DNA from: Archangium lipolyticum
GTDB lineage: Bacteria; Myxococcota; Myxococcia; Myxococcales; Myxococcaceae
Direction of reading: 5' to 3'
Assembly (NCBI RefSeq): GCF_024623785.1
Contig: NZ_JANKBZ010000001.1
Coordinates: forward strand, 744,001-808,000
Length of the DNA: 64,000 nt
Shown here: one piece after another, positions 46,866 to 55,410 of the stretch
Position numbering within the stretch: the stretch's first letter is position 1
How the letters are laid out: each line of letters opens with the position of its first letter
Notes under the pieces: generated by a model
Seen by the model: only the letters and a program-made list of their open reading frames with translations
Database searches by the model: none
What the model was told of the DNA's origin: nothing
Made by a program: the position numbers and the translations under genes

Positions 46866-48311
46866 TTGCAAGCTGTCTTGACGTATTTCGATCCCCAGCC
46901 CGCTCCAGCCGAGCTGCCGGTGCGGCTCTCGAGCCCGTTCGCGCACGGCCCGCCGCATGCCCTGGCGCGCCGTGCCGCCGAGGAGTTGCGGTTGCACCTG
47001 CGCCGCGGCGATCTCGGCGGTGGGCTCGAGCTCCGCGAGCTTGAGGCGCCGGGAGGCGGCAAGATGTTCGGTGTGCTGGTCGTCGCGGCGCCGGATGGCC
47101 GCATCGGCTACCTCCGCGCGTTCTCGGGCATGCTCGCCGGCCACTGGCAGGTCGACGGCTTCGCGCCTCCGCTCTTCGATCAAGCCATGCGCGACACCTT
47201 CTGGCCCGCTGGCCAGGCCGAGCTGTCAGCGCTCGGCGACCGTCATGCCGCGCTGCGCGAGGGTGCCGACCCCGTCGCGCTGCGTGCGAGCCTCGTCGAG
47301 CTCGAGCACCTGCGTGCCGGGCTTTCGAGGCAGCTCTGGCAGCAGCTCTCCTACACCTACGTCATCCCCAATGCCCGGGGCGAGGAGCGGCCCCTGGGCG
47401 CACTGTTCGCGCCCGCGCCTCCGCCGGGCGGAGCGGGCGACTGCGCCGCGCCGAAGCTCCTCGCTCACGCCTACCGTCACCACCTGAGACCGTTGGCTCT
47501 CGCCGAGTTCTGGTGGGGGGCGCCACCGCTCACGGGAGAGCGACACGCGGGTGAGTATTACCCGGCATGTCGTGGCAAGTGTGGCCGGGTCCTGCCGTAC
47601 ATGCTCGAGGGACTGTCCGTCGAGGCGTCGCCGCTCCTCGAAGAGGCCGCTGGTGTGGTGGAGGACCCTCGGGTCGTGCACGAGGATCCCTGGGTGCTCG
47701 TCGTCGACAAGCCTCGCGGCCTCCTGTCGGTCCCTGGCCGCCACTCTCCGGGACGAGACTCGGTACTCGTCCGTCTCCGGCGAAAGTTCCCGGAGGAGTC
47801 CGGGCTGCACATCGTGCACCCCCTCGACTTCGAGGCTTCCGGGCTGATGCTCGTGGCCAGGGCGCCGGAGATCCACGCGGCGCTCCAGCGGCAGTTCGCG
47901 CGGAGCGAGGCCCACGCGCGCTACGTCGCCTGGCTCGACGGCCACGTCACCGGCGACCAGGGAGTCGTCGAGCTGCCCCTTCGGAGCGATGCCGATGATC
48001 GGCCCCGCCACATCGTGGATCCGCTCCACGGCAAGCGCGCCATCACCGAATGGTGCGTCACACAGCGCAGCGGTACTCGAACCCGGGTGGCGCTCATCCC
48101 CCGCACCGCGCGAACGCACCAGCTTCGGGTCCACGCCGCGCATCCGCTCGGCCTTGGCGCTCCGATCGTCGGCGACCTCCTTTACGGTGGTGACGGCACG
48201 CGCCTGATGCTCCACGCCGAAGCCGTGACGTTCATCCATCCGCGCACGGGCGAGCGCATCGACATCGAAAGCCTTGCTCCAGACTGGCCATACCCCGTGA
48301 CCCGGAGCTGA
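46866..48311 (+). CDS. long-form RluA-family pseudouridine synthase
   Basis: A 481-aa RNA modification enzyme of the long subfamily in which an extra N-terminal domain (block GGKMFGVLVVAAPDGRIGYL then AFSG) and a helical linker precede the catalytic domain. The latter (about 275-481) has the RluA core VVDKPRGLLSVPG, the catalytic Asp in HPLDFEASGLMLVAR, and TARTHQLRVHAAHPLG. The usual HRLDxxTSG is changed at two places (R to P, T to A). Start TTG 46866 puts MQAVLTYFDPQPAP first; no better start is visible. RNA target, probably rRNA or tRNA, is unknown. Confidence 0.85.
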   Translation: MQAVLTYFDPQPAPAELPVRLSSPFAHGPPHALARRAAEELRLHLRRGDLGGGLELRELEAPGGGKMFGVLVVAAPDGRIGYLRAFSGMLAGHWQVDGFAPPLFDQAMRDTFWPAGQAELSALGDRHAALREGADPVALRASLVELEHLRAGLSRQLWQQLSYTYVIPNARGEERPLGALFAPAPPPGGAGDCAAPKLLAHAYRHHLRPLALAEFWWGAPPLTGERHAGEYYPACRGKCGRVLPYMLEGLSVEASPLLEEAAGVVEDPRVVHEDPWVLVVDKPRGLLSVPGRHSPGRDSVLVRLRRKFPEESGLHIVHPLDFEASGLMLVARAPEIHAALQRQFARSEAHARYVAWLDGHVTGDQGVVELPLRSDADDRPRHIVDPLHGKRAITEWCVTQRSGTRTRVALIPRTARTHQLRVHAAHPLGLGAPIVGDLLYGGDGTRLMLHAEAVTFIHPRTGERIDIESLAPDWPYPVTRS

Positions 48312-48328
48312 TCCACGCGGCGGCCGGA

Positions 48329-48358
48329 GGGGCTGGGGTGGAGGTCCAACCCAGCCCC
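48329..48358. terminator. bidirectional terminator between convergent genes
   Basis: Stem GGGGCTGGG/CCCAGCCCC with an inner TGG/CCA pairing lies between the stops of the pseudouridine synthase (48311) and RNase R (48364) and could serve both. Confidence 0.6.
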
Positions 48359-48363
48359 CTGCC

Positions 48364-51300
48364 CTACCGCTTCTTCGCCTTGCGAGCGGAAGCGGTCTTC
48401 TTCGCGCCACCCTTCGTCTTGGCCCCACCCGGGGAGCGAGCCTTCGACGCGGACTTCTTGGCGGCGGCCTTCTTCACGGCCGGAGCCTTCCTGGTGGCCG
48501 GTGCCTTTTTCTTCGCCGCGGGAGCCTTCTTCTTCGCGGCCGGGGCCTTCTTGACGGCCGGAGCCTTCTTCGCGGCGGCCTTCTTCTTCACGGCCGCCTT
48601 GCGAGCCGGAGCCGCCTTGCGAGCCCCCGCGGCGGGACGCTTCGCACGCGCCGGCTTCTCCTCGGCCGCCGCGGCCTTCTTGCGCCGCTTGGGAGGCACG
48701 GCCCGAGGCGCCTCGCTCTCCTCGCCCCCTTCGCGCGCGTCCAGCGCGGCCAGGGCGCGGATGCGATCGAAGCCCGCGGGTGCCTTCGGGGTGAGCCGCT
48801 CCACGATCTCCACGGACTCGGTCTGCCGCTCCACGGTGGGAGGCGCCACTGCGGCGGTCTCCACCCGCTCCACCGGAGCCTCCTCCACGGCGGCGGCCTC
48901 GCCGGCCCGCTTCCGCAGCGACTCCGCTTCGGCCATCGAGCGCTCGCCGGCCTCGACACCCCGCTGGGGACGGCCCCACCGCTCCTCGCGGGCCCGCTCG
49001 CGCCCGGCACGGGCGGCCTTCTTCCGCTCCTCACGGGCCTGCTGCTTCTGGGCCTCCTGCTCCTCCCGCGCCACGTCCTGGATGGAGCCCACGCTCCTGC
49101 CGGCGATCTCCAGGGCCTCGAATTCGATCCGCCGCAGGGACAGGTTCACGTTGACCAGGCGCACCCGGGCCTTCTGTCCCACGCGCACGCGGAAGCCACC
49201 CGGCAGCGTGAAGGTGTGCAGCGTCTTGTCGAAGCGCGTCCCGAACCCGAGCGAGTCCGCTCGGACGAGCCCCTCGACGTGCACCTCGTCGAGCTCCACG
49301 AAGAAGCCGAACTCGACGAGGCCCGCGACAGTGGCGGCGAACTCCTCGCCCAGGCGGTCCTTCATCATCAGGGCCGCGTAGAACGAGACGACCTCGCGCT
49401 CCACCTGCATGGCGGCGCGCTCGCGCTCGGAGCTCTGGGAGGCCATGTCCTCCAGCCGCTGCTCCTCGCGCTCCAGCTGCGCGGGAGCGCGCTCCTGTCC
49501 CCCACGCTCCCAATGCGCCTTGAGCAGCCGGTGGACGAGCAGGTCCGGGTAGCGGCGGATGGGCGAGGTGAAGTGGAGGTAGAACTCGGCGGCCAGTCCG
49601 TAGTGGCCGACGTCCGAGGCCGTATAGACGGCCTGCATCATGGAGCGCAGCAGCAGCTGGTTGAGGGCGCGCTCCTCGGGGTGGCCCTGGAGCTGGGCCA
49701 TGAAGGCATTGAGCGCCTTCGGGGTGATGTCCTCGGCCACCATGCGGAAACCGTAGGCCTGGGCCAGCTGGGCGAAGACGGCCAGCTTCTCCTCGTCGGG
49801 CTCACCGTGGTAGCGGTACACGCTGGGCAGGCCCTGGTCGGCGAAGAACTTCGCCACCGCCTCGTTGGCGGCGAGCATGCACTCCTCGATGAGCCGGTGG
49901 CTGTCCTTGCGCTCGCGGCGCTCCATGCGGGCGGGCAGGCCATCCTCGCCCATCACCACCTTGTGCTCGGGCAGGTTGAAGTCGATGGCGCCGCGCTCCT
50001 TGCGCATCTGCATCAGCACGCGGGCCAGCGCCATGAGCTGCTCGAAGTGGGGCTTGAAGGCGTTGCGGTGCGGGACGTCCTTGCCGTCCAGCACGTCCTG
50101 CACCTCGTTGTAGGTGCATCGGGCGTGGCTGCGCATGACGCCCGGGTAGATCTCGCTCGAGACGAGCTTCCCACGCGTGTCGAGCACCATGTCCGCCACC
50201 ATGCACAGCCGGTCCTCGTCGGGGCGCAGCGAGCAGATGCCGTTGCTGAGCCGCTCGGGGAGCATGGGCAGCACGCGGTCCGGCAGGTAGACGGAGGTGG
50301 CGCGGCGCAGGGCCTCGGCGTCGAGCGCGGTGCCCTCGCGCACGTAGTGCGTCACGTCGGCGATGGCCACCACGAGCCGCCACCCCTGCGGGTGTGGCTC
50401 GGTGTAGACGGCGTCGTCGAAGTCACGCGCGTCCTCGCCATCGATGGTGACGAGCGCCATCTGCCGCAAGTCGCGGCGGCCCTCGGCGCGGGCCTCCTCC
50501 TCGGTGACCACCGGGCGGATGCGGTCCGCCTCGTCCATGACCTCGGCGGGGAACTCGTCGGAGAAGCCCTGCGAGTAGGCGATGGAGAGCACCTCGGCGC
50601 TCGGATCTCCGGGTTTGCCGACGGAGCCCGAGACCTCGCCATAGAGGCCCTCGCCCGGCTCCAGCAGCTCCGCGCCAATGCCCAGTCGCACCCTCACCAC
50701 GTCCCCGTCACGCGCCATCTGGGTGGGCGGGACGCGGATGGGGCCCTGCGTCTGGAGGTTCTTGTCGTAGGGGATCACCAGGGCGTTGCGCCGGCCGCGC
50801 TCCACATAGGTGCCGATGGCGAGCTGCCGCGTCCGGTCGAGCACGCGAACGAGGCGGCCCTCCATGCGCCCGGGCCGACCCCAGGACTCCACGACCACCC
50901 GGTCGTTGTCGAGCGCCCGCGCTGCCTCCTGGGGCGGAAGGAAGATGTTGTCTCCCTCGCCCGAGCTGGGGTGGACGAAACCGTAACCATCGCGGTGCAC
51001 GTGGAGGATCCCCTCCACCGTGTAGGTCTCCTGCCCCTCTTCCGCTCCACGCTCGCGCCGGCCACCCCGGCCTCGCGGCTCGAAGCGCTCCTCACGGGCG
51101 AAGCGTCCTCCGCGTCCGGCGCGGCGATCCTGCTCGAAGCGGCCGCGGTTGTCGGGCCGGCCCTGATCCTTTCCGAAACGGCCCGCCTGTCCGGGGCGGC
51201 CCCCACCGGGCTTGTCCTGCCGGGCGAACCGGTTCCGGGGCTCGGCGGCCCCGCGCTCCTCGACACGGCCGCGCGGCCCGGGTGCGCCACGATCCTCGAA

Positions 51301-51756
51301 GCGCGCCTGGGGCTGCTCCCTGCGGCCCTCGCGAACGAACCGGCCCCGAGGCTCGGGACGGCCCCCCGGCGAGAAGCGGCCCCGGGGAGCGAAGCGCTCA
51401 TCGACTCCGGGCCGGGCCTCCTCACGCGGCGGAGAACCGGGCCGGCGCTCCTCTCGAGCTCCCTGACGCCAGGCTCCTGGAGGACGGCCCTCGCGCCGCG
51501 CCTCCTGCTCGCGCCGGACGAAGGGAGGCCGTGCGCCTCCGTTCCCGTCACCACTGGGGGCTGGCCGCTCGCCCCGCAGGCGGAATCGCTTGCCCTCCTT
51601 GAGCAGCTCCCCGCTGCGCACCATGTCCCGCAGGGTGCGCTTGAGCTGGGTCTGCTGCCCGGGGTGCAGTCCGGTGAGTCGCAGGAGCTCCTTGACCCCG
51701 AGGGGGTGCTTGGAGTCGGACAGGTGTCGCTTCACGTCTTGAAGAATGTCGGTCAC
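48364..51756 (-). CDS. rnr: ribonuclease R with Arg/Gly-rich insert and histone-H1-like tail
   Basis: A 1130-aa 3'-5' exoribonuclease, far longer than the usual 750-830. N-terminal winged helix (about 1-70, DILQDVKRHLSDSKHPLGVKELL in the family pattern), a disordered Arg/Gly/Pro/Glu-rich region (about 72-240), cold-shock domains, an RNB catalytic domain with the metal cluster DGEDARDFDD near 440, an S1 domain near 815, a linker, and a Lys/Ala/Pro tail from about 1032 with repeats like KKAPAAKKKAPA. Start GTG 51756 matches the family N-terminus; the frame is open to 51816. Both low-complexity regions should bind nucleic acid or ribosomes and are lineage-specific additions. Confidence 0.93.
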   Translation of the reverse strand: MTDILQDVKRHLSDSKHPLGVKELLRLTGLHPGQQTQLKRTLRDMVRSGELLKEGKRFRLRGERPAPSGDGNGGARPPFVRREQEARREGRPPGAWRQGAREERRPGSPPREEARPGVDERFAPRGRFSPGGRPEPRGRFVREGRREQPQARFEDRGAPGPRGRVEERGAAEPRNRFARQDKPGGGRPGQAGRFGKDQGRPDNRGRFEQDRRAGRGGRFAREERFEPRGRGGRRERGAEEGQETYTVEGILHVHRDGYGFVHPSSGEGDNIFLPPQEAARALDNDRVVVESWGRPGRMEGRLVRVLDRTRQLAIGTYVERGRRNALVIPYDKNLQTQGPIRVPPTQMARDGDVVRVRLGIGAELLEPGEGLYGEVSGSVGKPGDPSAEVLSIAYSQGFSDEFPAEVMDEADRIRPVVTEEEARAEGRRDLRQMALVTIDGEDARDFDDAVYTEPHPQGWRLVVAIADVTHYVREGTALDAEALRRATSVYLPDRVLPMLPERLSNGICSLRPDEDRLCMVADMVLDTRGKLVSSEIYPGVMRSHARCTYNEVQDVLDGKDVPHRNAFKPHFEQLMALARVLMQMRKERGAIDFNLPEHKVVMGEDGLPARMERRERKDSHRLIEECMLAANEAVAKFFADQGLPSVYRYHGEPDEEKLAVFAQLAQAYGFRMVAEDITPKALNAFMAQLQGHPEERALNQLLLRSMMQAVYTASDVGHYGLAAEFYLHFTSPIRRYPDLLVHRLLKAHWERGGQERAPAQLEREEQRLEDMASQSSERERAAMQVEREVVSFYAALMMKDRLGEEFAATVAGLVEFGFFVELDEVHVEGLVRADSLGFGTRFDKTLHTFTLPGGFRVRVGQKARVRLVNVNLSLRRIEFEALEIAGRSVGSIQDVAREEQEAQKQQAREERKKAARAGRERAREERWGRPQRGVEAGERSMAEAESLRKRAGEAAAVEEAPVERVETAAVAPPTVERQTESVEIVERLTPKAPAGFDRIRALAALDAREGGEESEAPRAVPPKRRKKAAAAEEKPARAKRPAAGARKAAPARKAAVKKKAAAKKAPAVKKAPAAKKKAPAAKKKAPATRKAPAVKKAAAKKSASKARSPGGAKTKGGAKKTASARKAKKR

Positions 51757-51789
51757 GAGCGGTCCCAGAGCAGGGAGCCAACGGGCCCT

Positions 51790-51831
51790 GAAAAAAGTAA
51801 GCCCGGCAGGTCCCACTGGGGACCCCCGGGC
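51790..51831 (-). terminator. intrinsic terminator upstream of RNase R
   Basis: Nested stem GCCCGG/CCGGGC and GGTCCC/GGGACC with a 4-base loop, followed on the minus strand by TTACTTTTTTC. This is the only classic T-run terminator I see in the window. It ends the unit of the gene at 51874, so RNase R must have its own promoter within or after it. Confidence 0.75.
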
Positions 51832-51873
51832 GAAAGACTTCGATGCGAAGTGCCTTGGAGCGTAGAGGGTCTC

Positions 51874-53205
51874 TCAGGGCTTGACGTTCACGGTGAGCTT
51901 GAAGGAGCGCTCCACCTGACCAGGGTTGAAGGCCTTGGCGAGGAAGAACTCGACCTCGGACGTACCGGGGTTGCGCGGGGTGAAGAAGAACTCCCGGGTC
52001 GCCGAACCGTCGGAGCCCGGCTCGAAGTTGGCCTCCCGCAGGCCCACGCGCTTGGCCGCCGTGGGCTCGATGGCCCAGGTGAAGCCCGGCTGCTCCTGGA
52101 GACGCACGGTGATGGCGTGGTTGAGCTTCGCCTCGATGCTGGTGGGCTGCTCGCCCTCCACCTGGACGATCTCCATGCCCTCGCGGGAGATGGGCCGGAG
52201 CTCGGAGGGACGCGGCTCCACGTTCTCCACCTCGATGCGGCCACCCCAGCCGGAGGTCTTGTCCACCACACCGGTGACGACGAGCGTCTGGCCCAGGTGC
52301 TTGCGCAGCCCCTTGGAGCCCTTGCCCTCGAGGATGTAGGACACCTGCTGCCGGGTGCCCCCGTTGGACACCACGAGGACGAACTCCTCGCCCGTCATCT
52401 CCAGGTTGCCGCGCAGCGAGGCGAAGCCCTTCATCCCCGCGCCCATGCCGGCCGACACCACCTGGGACACCTCGCCGGGAGACAGGTAGCGCAGCCGGGT
52501 CTCCACCTCCACCGGCGCGACCACGGGCTCCTCGACCTCGGGCTTCTTCGCGGAGAACTTCCGCACGTCCACCGTGCCGCCGTAGTTGGTGGTCTTCTTG
52601 ATGAGACCACTGACGGACACCTTGTGATCCATGTAGGCCGGCAGCACTTCCTGATCCGGCCCCTGGAGGATGAAGGTCAGCTCGCGCTTGTCGCGGCCCA
52701 CCACCATGAGGGCGGGCAGGCCGTCGACCACGGTCAGGCGCCCCTTGAGGCTGCCCTCGCCCACCACGCCCCGGCCCTGGCCGGCGGTGAGCAACTGCTC
52801 CATGTCGCGCTTGTTGAGCGGCTCGCCCGGAGGAGGCAGCTTGGTGGCGCGGGGACGCGGCTTCTCGGCCGGGGGCACCACGGGGGCCTCCGCCTTGGCG
52901 GACTCCTTGCCCCGGGTGGCCTCCTTCACCTTCCCCGCGACCTTCGTGGCGACCTTCGAGGCCGCCTCGGCGACCTCCTTCACCTTGGTGGCGGCCTTCG
53001 CGGCGACCTTCTTCGCGGCGGGCGCCTCCTTCTTCGCCGCCGCGCCCTTCTTCGCCACCTTCGCGCCCTCCGCCGCCTTCGTCACCAGTTTCGCGGCGGC
53101 CTTCGCCACGCTCTTGGACGCGGTCTTGAGGACACCCGGTTTCGTCGACTTGACCTTCTTCTCAGCGGGAGTCGCCTTCTTGGCCCCGGACCTGGGCTTG
53201 GCCAT
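51874..53205 (-). CDS. H1-tailed protein with duplicated beta module and chagasin-like C-terminus
   Basis: A 443-aa protein. Residues 1-115 are a Lys/Ala-rich tail like histone H1 (KKVAAKAATKVKEVAEAASK). Then come two related units of about 95 residues: (1) MEQLLTAGQGRGVVGEGSLKG ending VSGLIKKTTNYGGTVDV, and (2) VSQVVSAGMGAGMKG ending VTGVVDKTSGWGGRIEV. The C-terminal 85 residues (ITVRLQEQPGFTWAI, FFFTPRNPGTSEVEFFLAKAF) resemble chagasin/I42 inhibitor Ig-fold. No signal peptide, so it is probably cytoplasmic and DNA- or RNA-associated. Start ATG 53205 has AAGGAG upstream. I do not know a characterised homologue; the chagasin assignment is tentative. Confidence 0.75.
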   Translation of the reverse strand: MAKPRSGAKKATPAEKKVKSTKPGVLKTASKSVAKAAAKLVTKAAEGAKVAKKGAAAKKEAPAAKKVAAKAATKVKEVAEAASKVATKVAGKVKEATRGKESAKAEAPVVPPAEKPRPRATKLPPPGEPLNKRDMEQLLTAGQGRGVVGEGSLKGRLTVVDGLPALMVVGRDKRELTFILQGPDQEVLPAYMDHKVSVSGLIKKTTNYGGTVDVRKFSAKKPEVEEPVVAPVEVETRLRYLSPGEVSQVVSAGMGAGMKGFASLRGNLEMTGEEFVLVVSNGGTRQQVSYILEGKGSKGLRKHLGQTLVVTGVVDKTSGWGGRIEVENVEPRPSELRPISREGMEIVQVEGEQPTSIEAKLNHAITVRLQEQPGFTWAIEPTAAKRVGLREANFEPGSDGSATREFFFTPRNPGTSEVEFFLAKAFNPGQVERSFKLTVNVKP

Positions 53206-53442
53206 CGACGCTGTCTCCTTGGATTTCCCGTGTCTTCTCAACGGGTTGGCGCGCCAGCACCCGACCGGACGCAGGCCTCGCGATCACCGGAACTTGTAAC
53301 GATGATCAGCAGGAGTGTCAAACAAAGTCTTGAATTTCCTAGGGACTTTGATGCCAAAAGCAGCCTGTCGCTACACACCTGTTTCGCCCTCCCCCGGTAA
53401 AGCCGAACATCCCTGGGAGATCACCCCAACGGAGCCCGACCC

Positions 53443-54669
53443 ATGAAGGAAGATGACGCGTTGCTGCCCGTGGAGGAAGCACGTGCTCGCACGCTCGCTC
53501 TGGTGTCCCCTCTGCCCCAGGAGTGGGTGCGGATGGAAGAGGCCCTCGGGCGCGCCCTCGCGGTGGACGTCCGCGCGCAACGTACCCTGCCCCCCTGGGA
53601 CAACTCGGCCATGGATGGCTTCGCGGTGCGCAGCGCCGATCTGACGGCGCCCCCGCCCATCCGCCTCCAGGTGCGGGAGACGATTTACGCGGGCCAGATG
53701 CCCCGTGAAGAGGTCCGGCCGGGCACCTGCGCGCGGATCATGACGGGGGCCCCGATGCCGGCGGGCGCGGACGCGGTGGTGATGCGCGAGCGCACCCGGC
53801 TGGCGCCTGGAGGAGAGACGGTGGAGATCCTCGAGGCGGTGGGGCCGGGCAACTTCGTGCGGCCCCGGGGCGAGGACGCGCGGGAGGGCGAGGTGCTGCT
53901 GGCGCGGGGCACGCCGCTGGGGATTCCGGAGCTGGGGCTGCTGGTGGGCCAGGGAATGCTGACGGTGCCGGTACCGCGCCGCCCGCGGGTGGCCATCCTC
54001 TCCACGGGCGACGAGTTGTGCCGGGCGGACGCTCCCGCCGAGGGCCGCATCGTGGACGCCAACGCCCCGGCGCTCTCCCTGGCCGTCCTCCGGGCTGGCG
54101 GGGTGCCCTCGGTGCTCGGCATCGCCCGGGACACCCTGGAGGACGTGTACCAGCACCTCGCGGCGGCCGAGGGGTACGATCTGGTGCTGACGAGCGCGGG
54201 CATGTCCGTGGGCGAGCACGACTTCGTGCGCGAGGCCCTGGCGAAGCTGGGTGTGGAGCGGGACTTCTGGCGCGTGGCCATCAAGCCGGGCAAGCCGCTC
54301 GCCGTGGGCCGCAAGGGGAGCACCGCCTACGTCGGGCTGCCGGGCAACCCCACCTCCTCCCTCGTCACCTTCGAGCTGTTCGTCCGCCCCGCCCTGCGCC
54401 GCATGCTGGGGCACTCGGACGTGGAGCCGCCGAGGGTGGGGGGCCGGCTCGCCGGAGCGCTCCAGAAGCCACCGGGGCTGGCCCACTACGTCCGCGTGAC
54501 GGCCGCCTGGCAGGAGGGTGAGCTCTGGGCCCGGCCCCTGTCCACCCAGACGTCGGGCGTGCTGCGCTCCGCGGCATCGGCAACACACCTGCTCCACTTC
54601 CCACGAGAAGCGAGTAGGCTCGCTAATGGTGACAACGTGGAACTGCTCCCTCTTTCCTGGGGGGCATGA
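53443..54669 (+). CDS. moeA: molybdopterin molybdenumtransferase
   Basis: A 408-aa cytoplasmic enzyme inserting molybdenum into adenylylated molybdopterin. Family motifs are visible: PPWDNSAMDGFAVR near residue 45, RIMTGAPMPAGADAVVM near 100, STGDEL near 187, TSAGMSVGEHDFV near 250, and the GLPGNPTSS loop near 298. The length is typical. The 237 bp upstream (53206-53442) is non-coding and has two divergent promoters; I see no molybdenum-cofactor riboswitch. No other moa/mob genes are adjacent. ribA follows 66 bp later. Confidence 0.94.
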   Translation: MKEDDALLPVEEARARTLALVSPLPQEWVRMEEALGRALAVDVRAQRTLPPWDNSAMDGFAVRSADLTAPPPIRLQVRETIYAGQMPREEVRPGTCARIMTGAPMPAGADAVVMRERTRLAPGGETVEILEAVGPGNFVRPRGEDAREGEVLLARGTPLGIPELGLLVGQGMLTVPVPRRPRVAILSTGDELCRADAPAEGRIVDANAPALSLAVLRAGGVPSVLGIARDTLEDVYQHLAAAEGYDLVLTSAGMSVGEHDFVREALAKLGVERDFWRVAIKPGKPLAVGRKGSTAYVGLPGNPTSSLVTFELFVRPALRRMLGHSDVEPPRVGGRLAGALQKPPGLAHYVRVTAAWQEGELWARPLSTQTSGVLRSAASATHLLHFPREASRLANGDNVELLPLSWGA

Positions 54670-54735
54670 AGAACGAACCCCGACGGTTCGCATCCAACTT
54701 GTGCCTCCAAATGTTGTGCGAGAGAAGGGATCATC

Positions 54736-55410
54736 ATGTCCGATTCGCGTACACCCCAGGTTCTCCCTACCCGCAAGAATGCTTCCCTCCTGGAGAGGTT
54801 CTCGGAGGCGGATGTCCCCACCGGACGGGGAGTGCTGCGGACGGTCGTCTTCCGGGAGAAGCGCAACGGGCGGGAGCACGTGGCGCTGGTGGTGGGTGAG
54901 GTGGAGGGGATGGAGGGCGTACCCGTCCGGGTTCACTCCGAGTGTTTGACCAGCGAGGTGTTCGGCAGCCTGAAGTGCGACTGCCGGGAGCAGCTGGACC
55001 GGGCGCTGGACTTCGTCACCCAGAACGGGTGCGGCGTGGTGCTCTACCTGCGGCAGGAGGGCCGGGGCATCGGCCTGGGCAACAAGATCAAGGCCTACGC
55101 GCTGCAGGCCCAGGGGCTGGACACCTACGAGGCCAACCGCAAGCTGGGCTTCCCGGATGACCTGCGCAGCTACGACATCGCCGCCGAGATGCTGCGCCTG
55201 CTCGGGGTGCGATCGGTGGACCTCATCACCAACAACCCCCTGAAAATTGCAGGCCTGGTGGAAGAGGGGATTCCAGTTCGTCGACGCATTCCCTCGCGTA
55301 CGGAGCACAATCCGCATAACGTCGACTATCTGAAGACGAAGCGTGAGCGGACGGGGCACCTGATTGAGCTCTTCGCCGAGGACGACGACACGGAAGCGAA
55401 GGTTGGCTGA
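54736..55410 (+). CDS. ribA: GTP cyclohydrolase II
   Basis: A 224-aa enzyme for the first step of riboflavin synthesis from GTP. Zinc and substrate motifs are intact: RVHSECLTSEVFGSLKCDC near residue 70, LRQEGRGIGL near 105, and TNNPLKIAGL near 172. It is the monofunctional form with no RibB domain. Start ATG 54736 follows GGGATCATC. The stop overlaps the start of the MBL-fold gene. No FMN riboswitch is recognisable in the short upstream gap. Confidence 0.95.
   Translation: MSDSRTPQVLPTRKNASLLERFSEADVPTGRGVLRTVVFREKRNGREHVALVVGEVEGMEGVPVRVHSECLTSEVFGSLKCDCREQLDRALDFVTQNGCGVVLYLRQEGRGIGLGNKIKAYALQAQGLDTYEANRKLGFPDDLRSYDIAAEMLRLLGVRSVDLITNNPLKIAGLVEEGIPVRRRIPSRTEHNPHNVDYLKTKRERTGHLIELFAEDDDTEAKVG

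Noticed and set aside
49216-53400. 1394-codon plus-strand open frame
   Set aside because: Longest frame in the region, but antisense to RNase R and the H1-tailed gene, both with solid domain or start evidence.
54670-54735. FMN riboswitch before ribA
   Set aside because: The gap is only 66 bp and lacks RFN-element conserved blocks.
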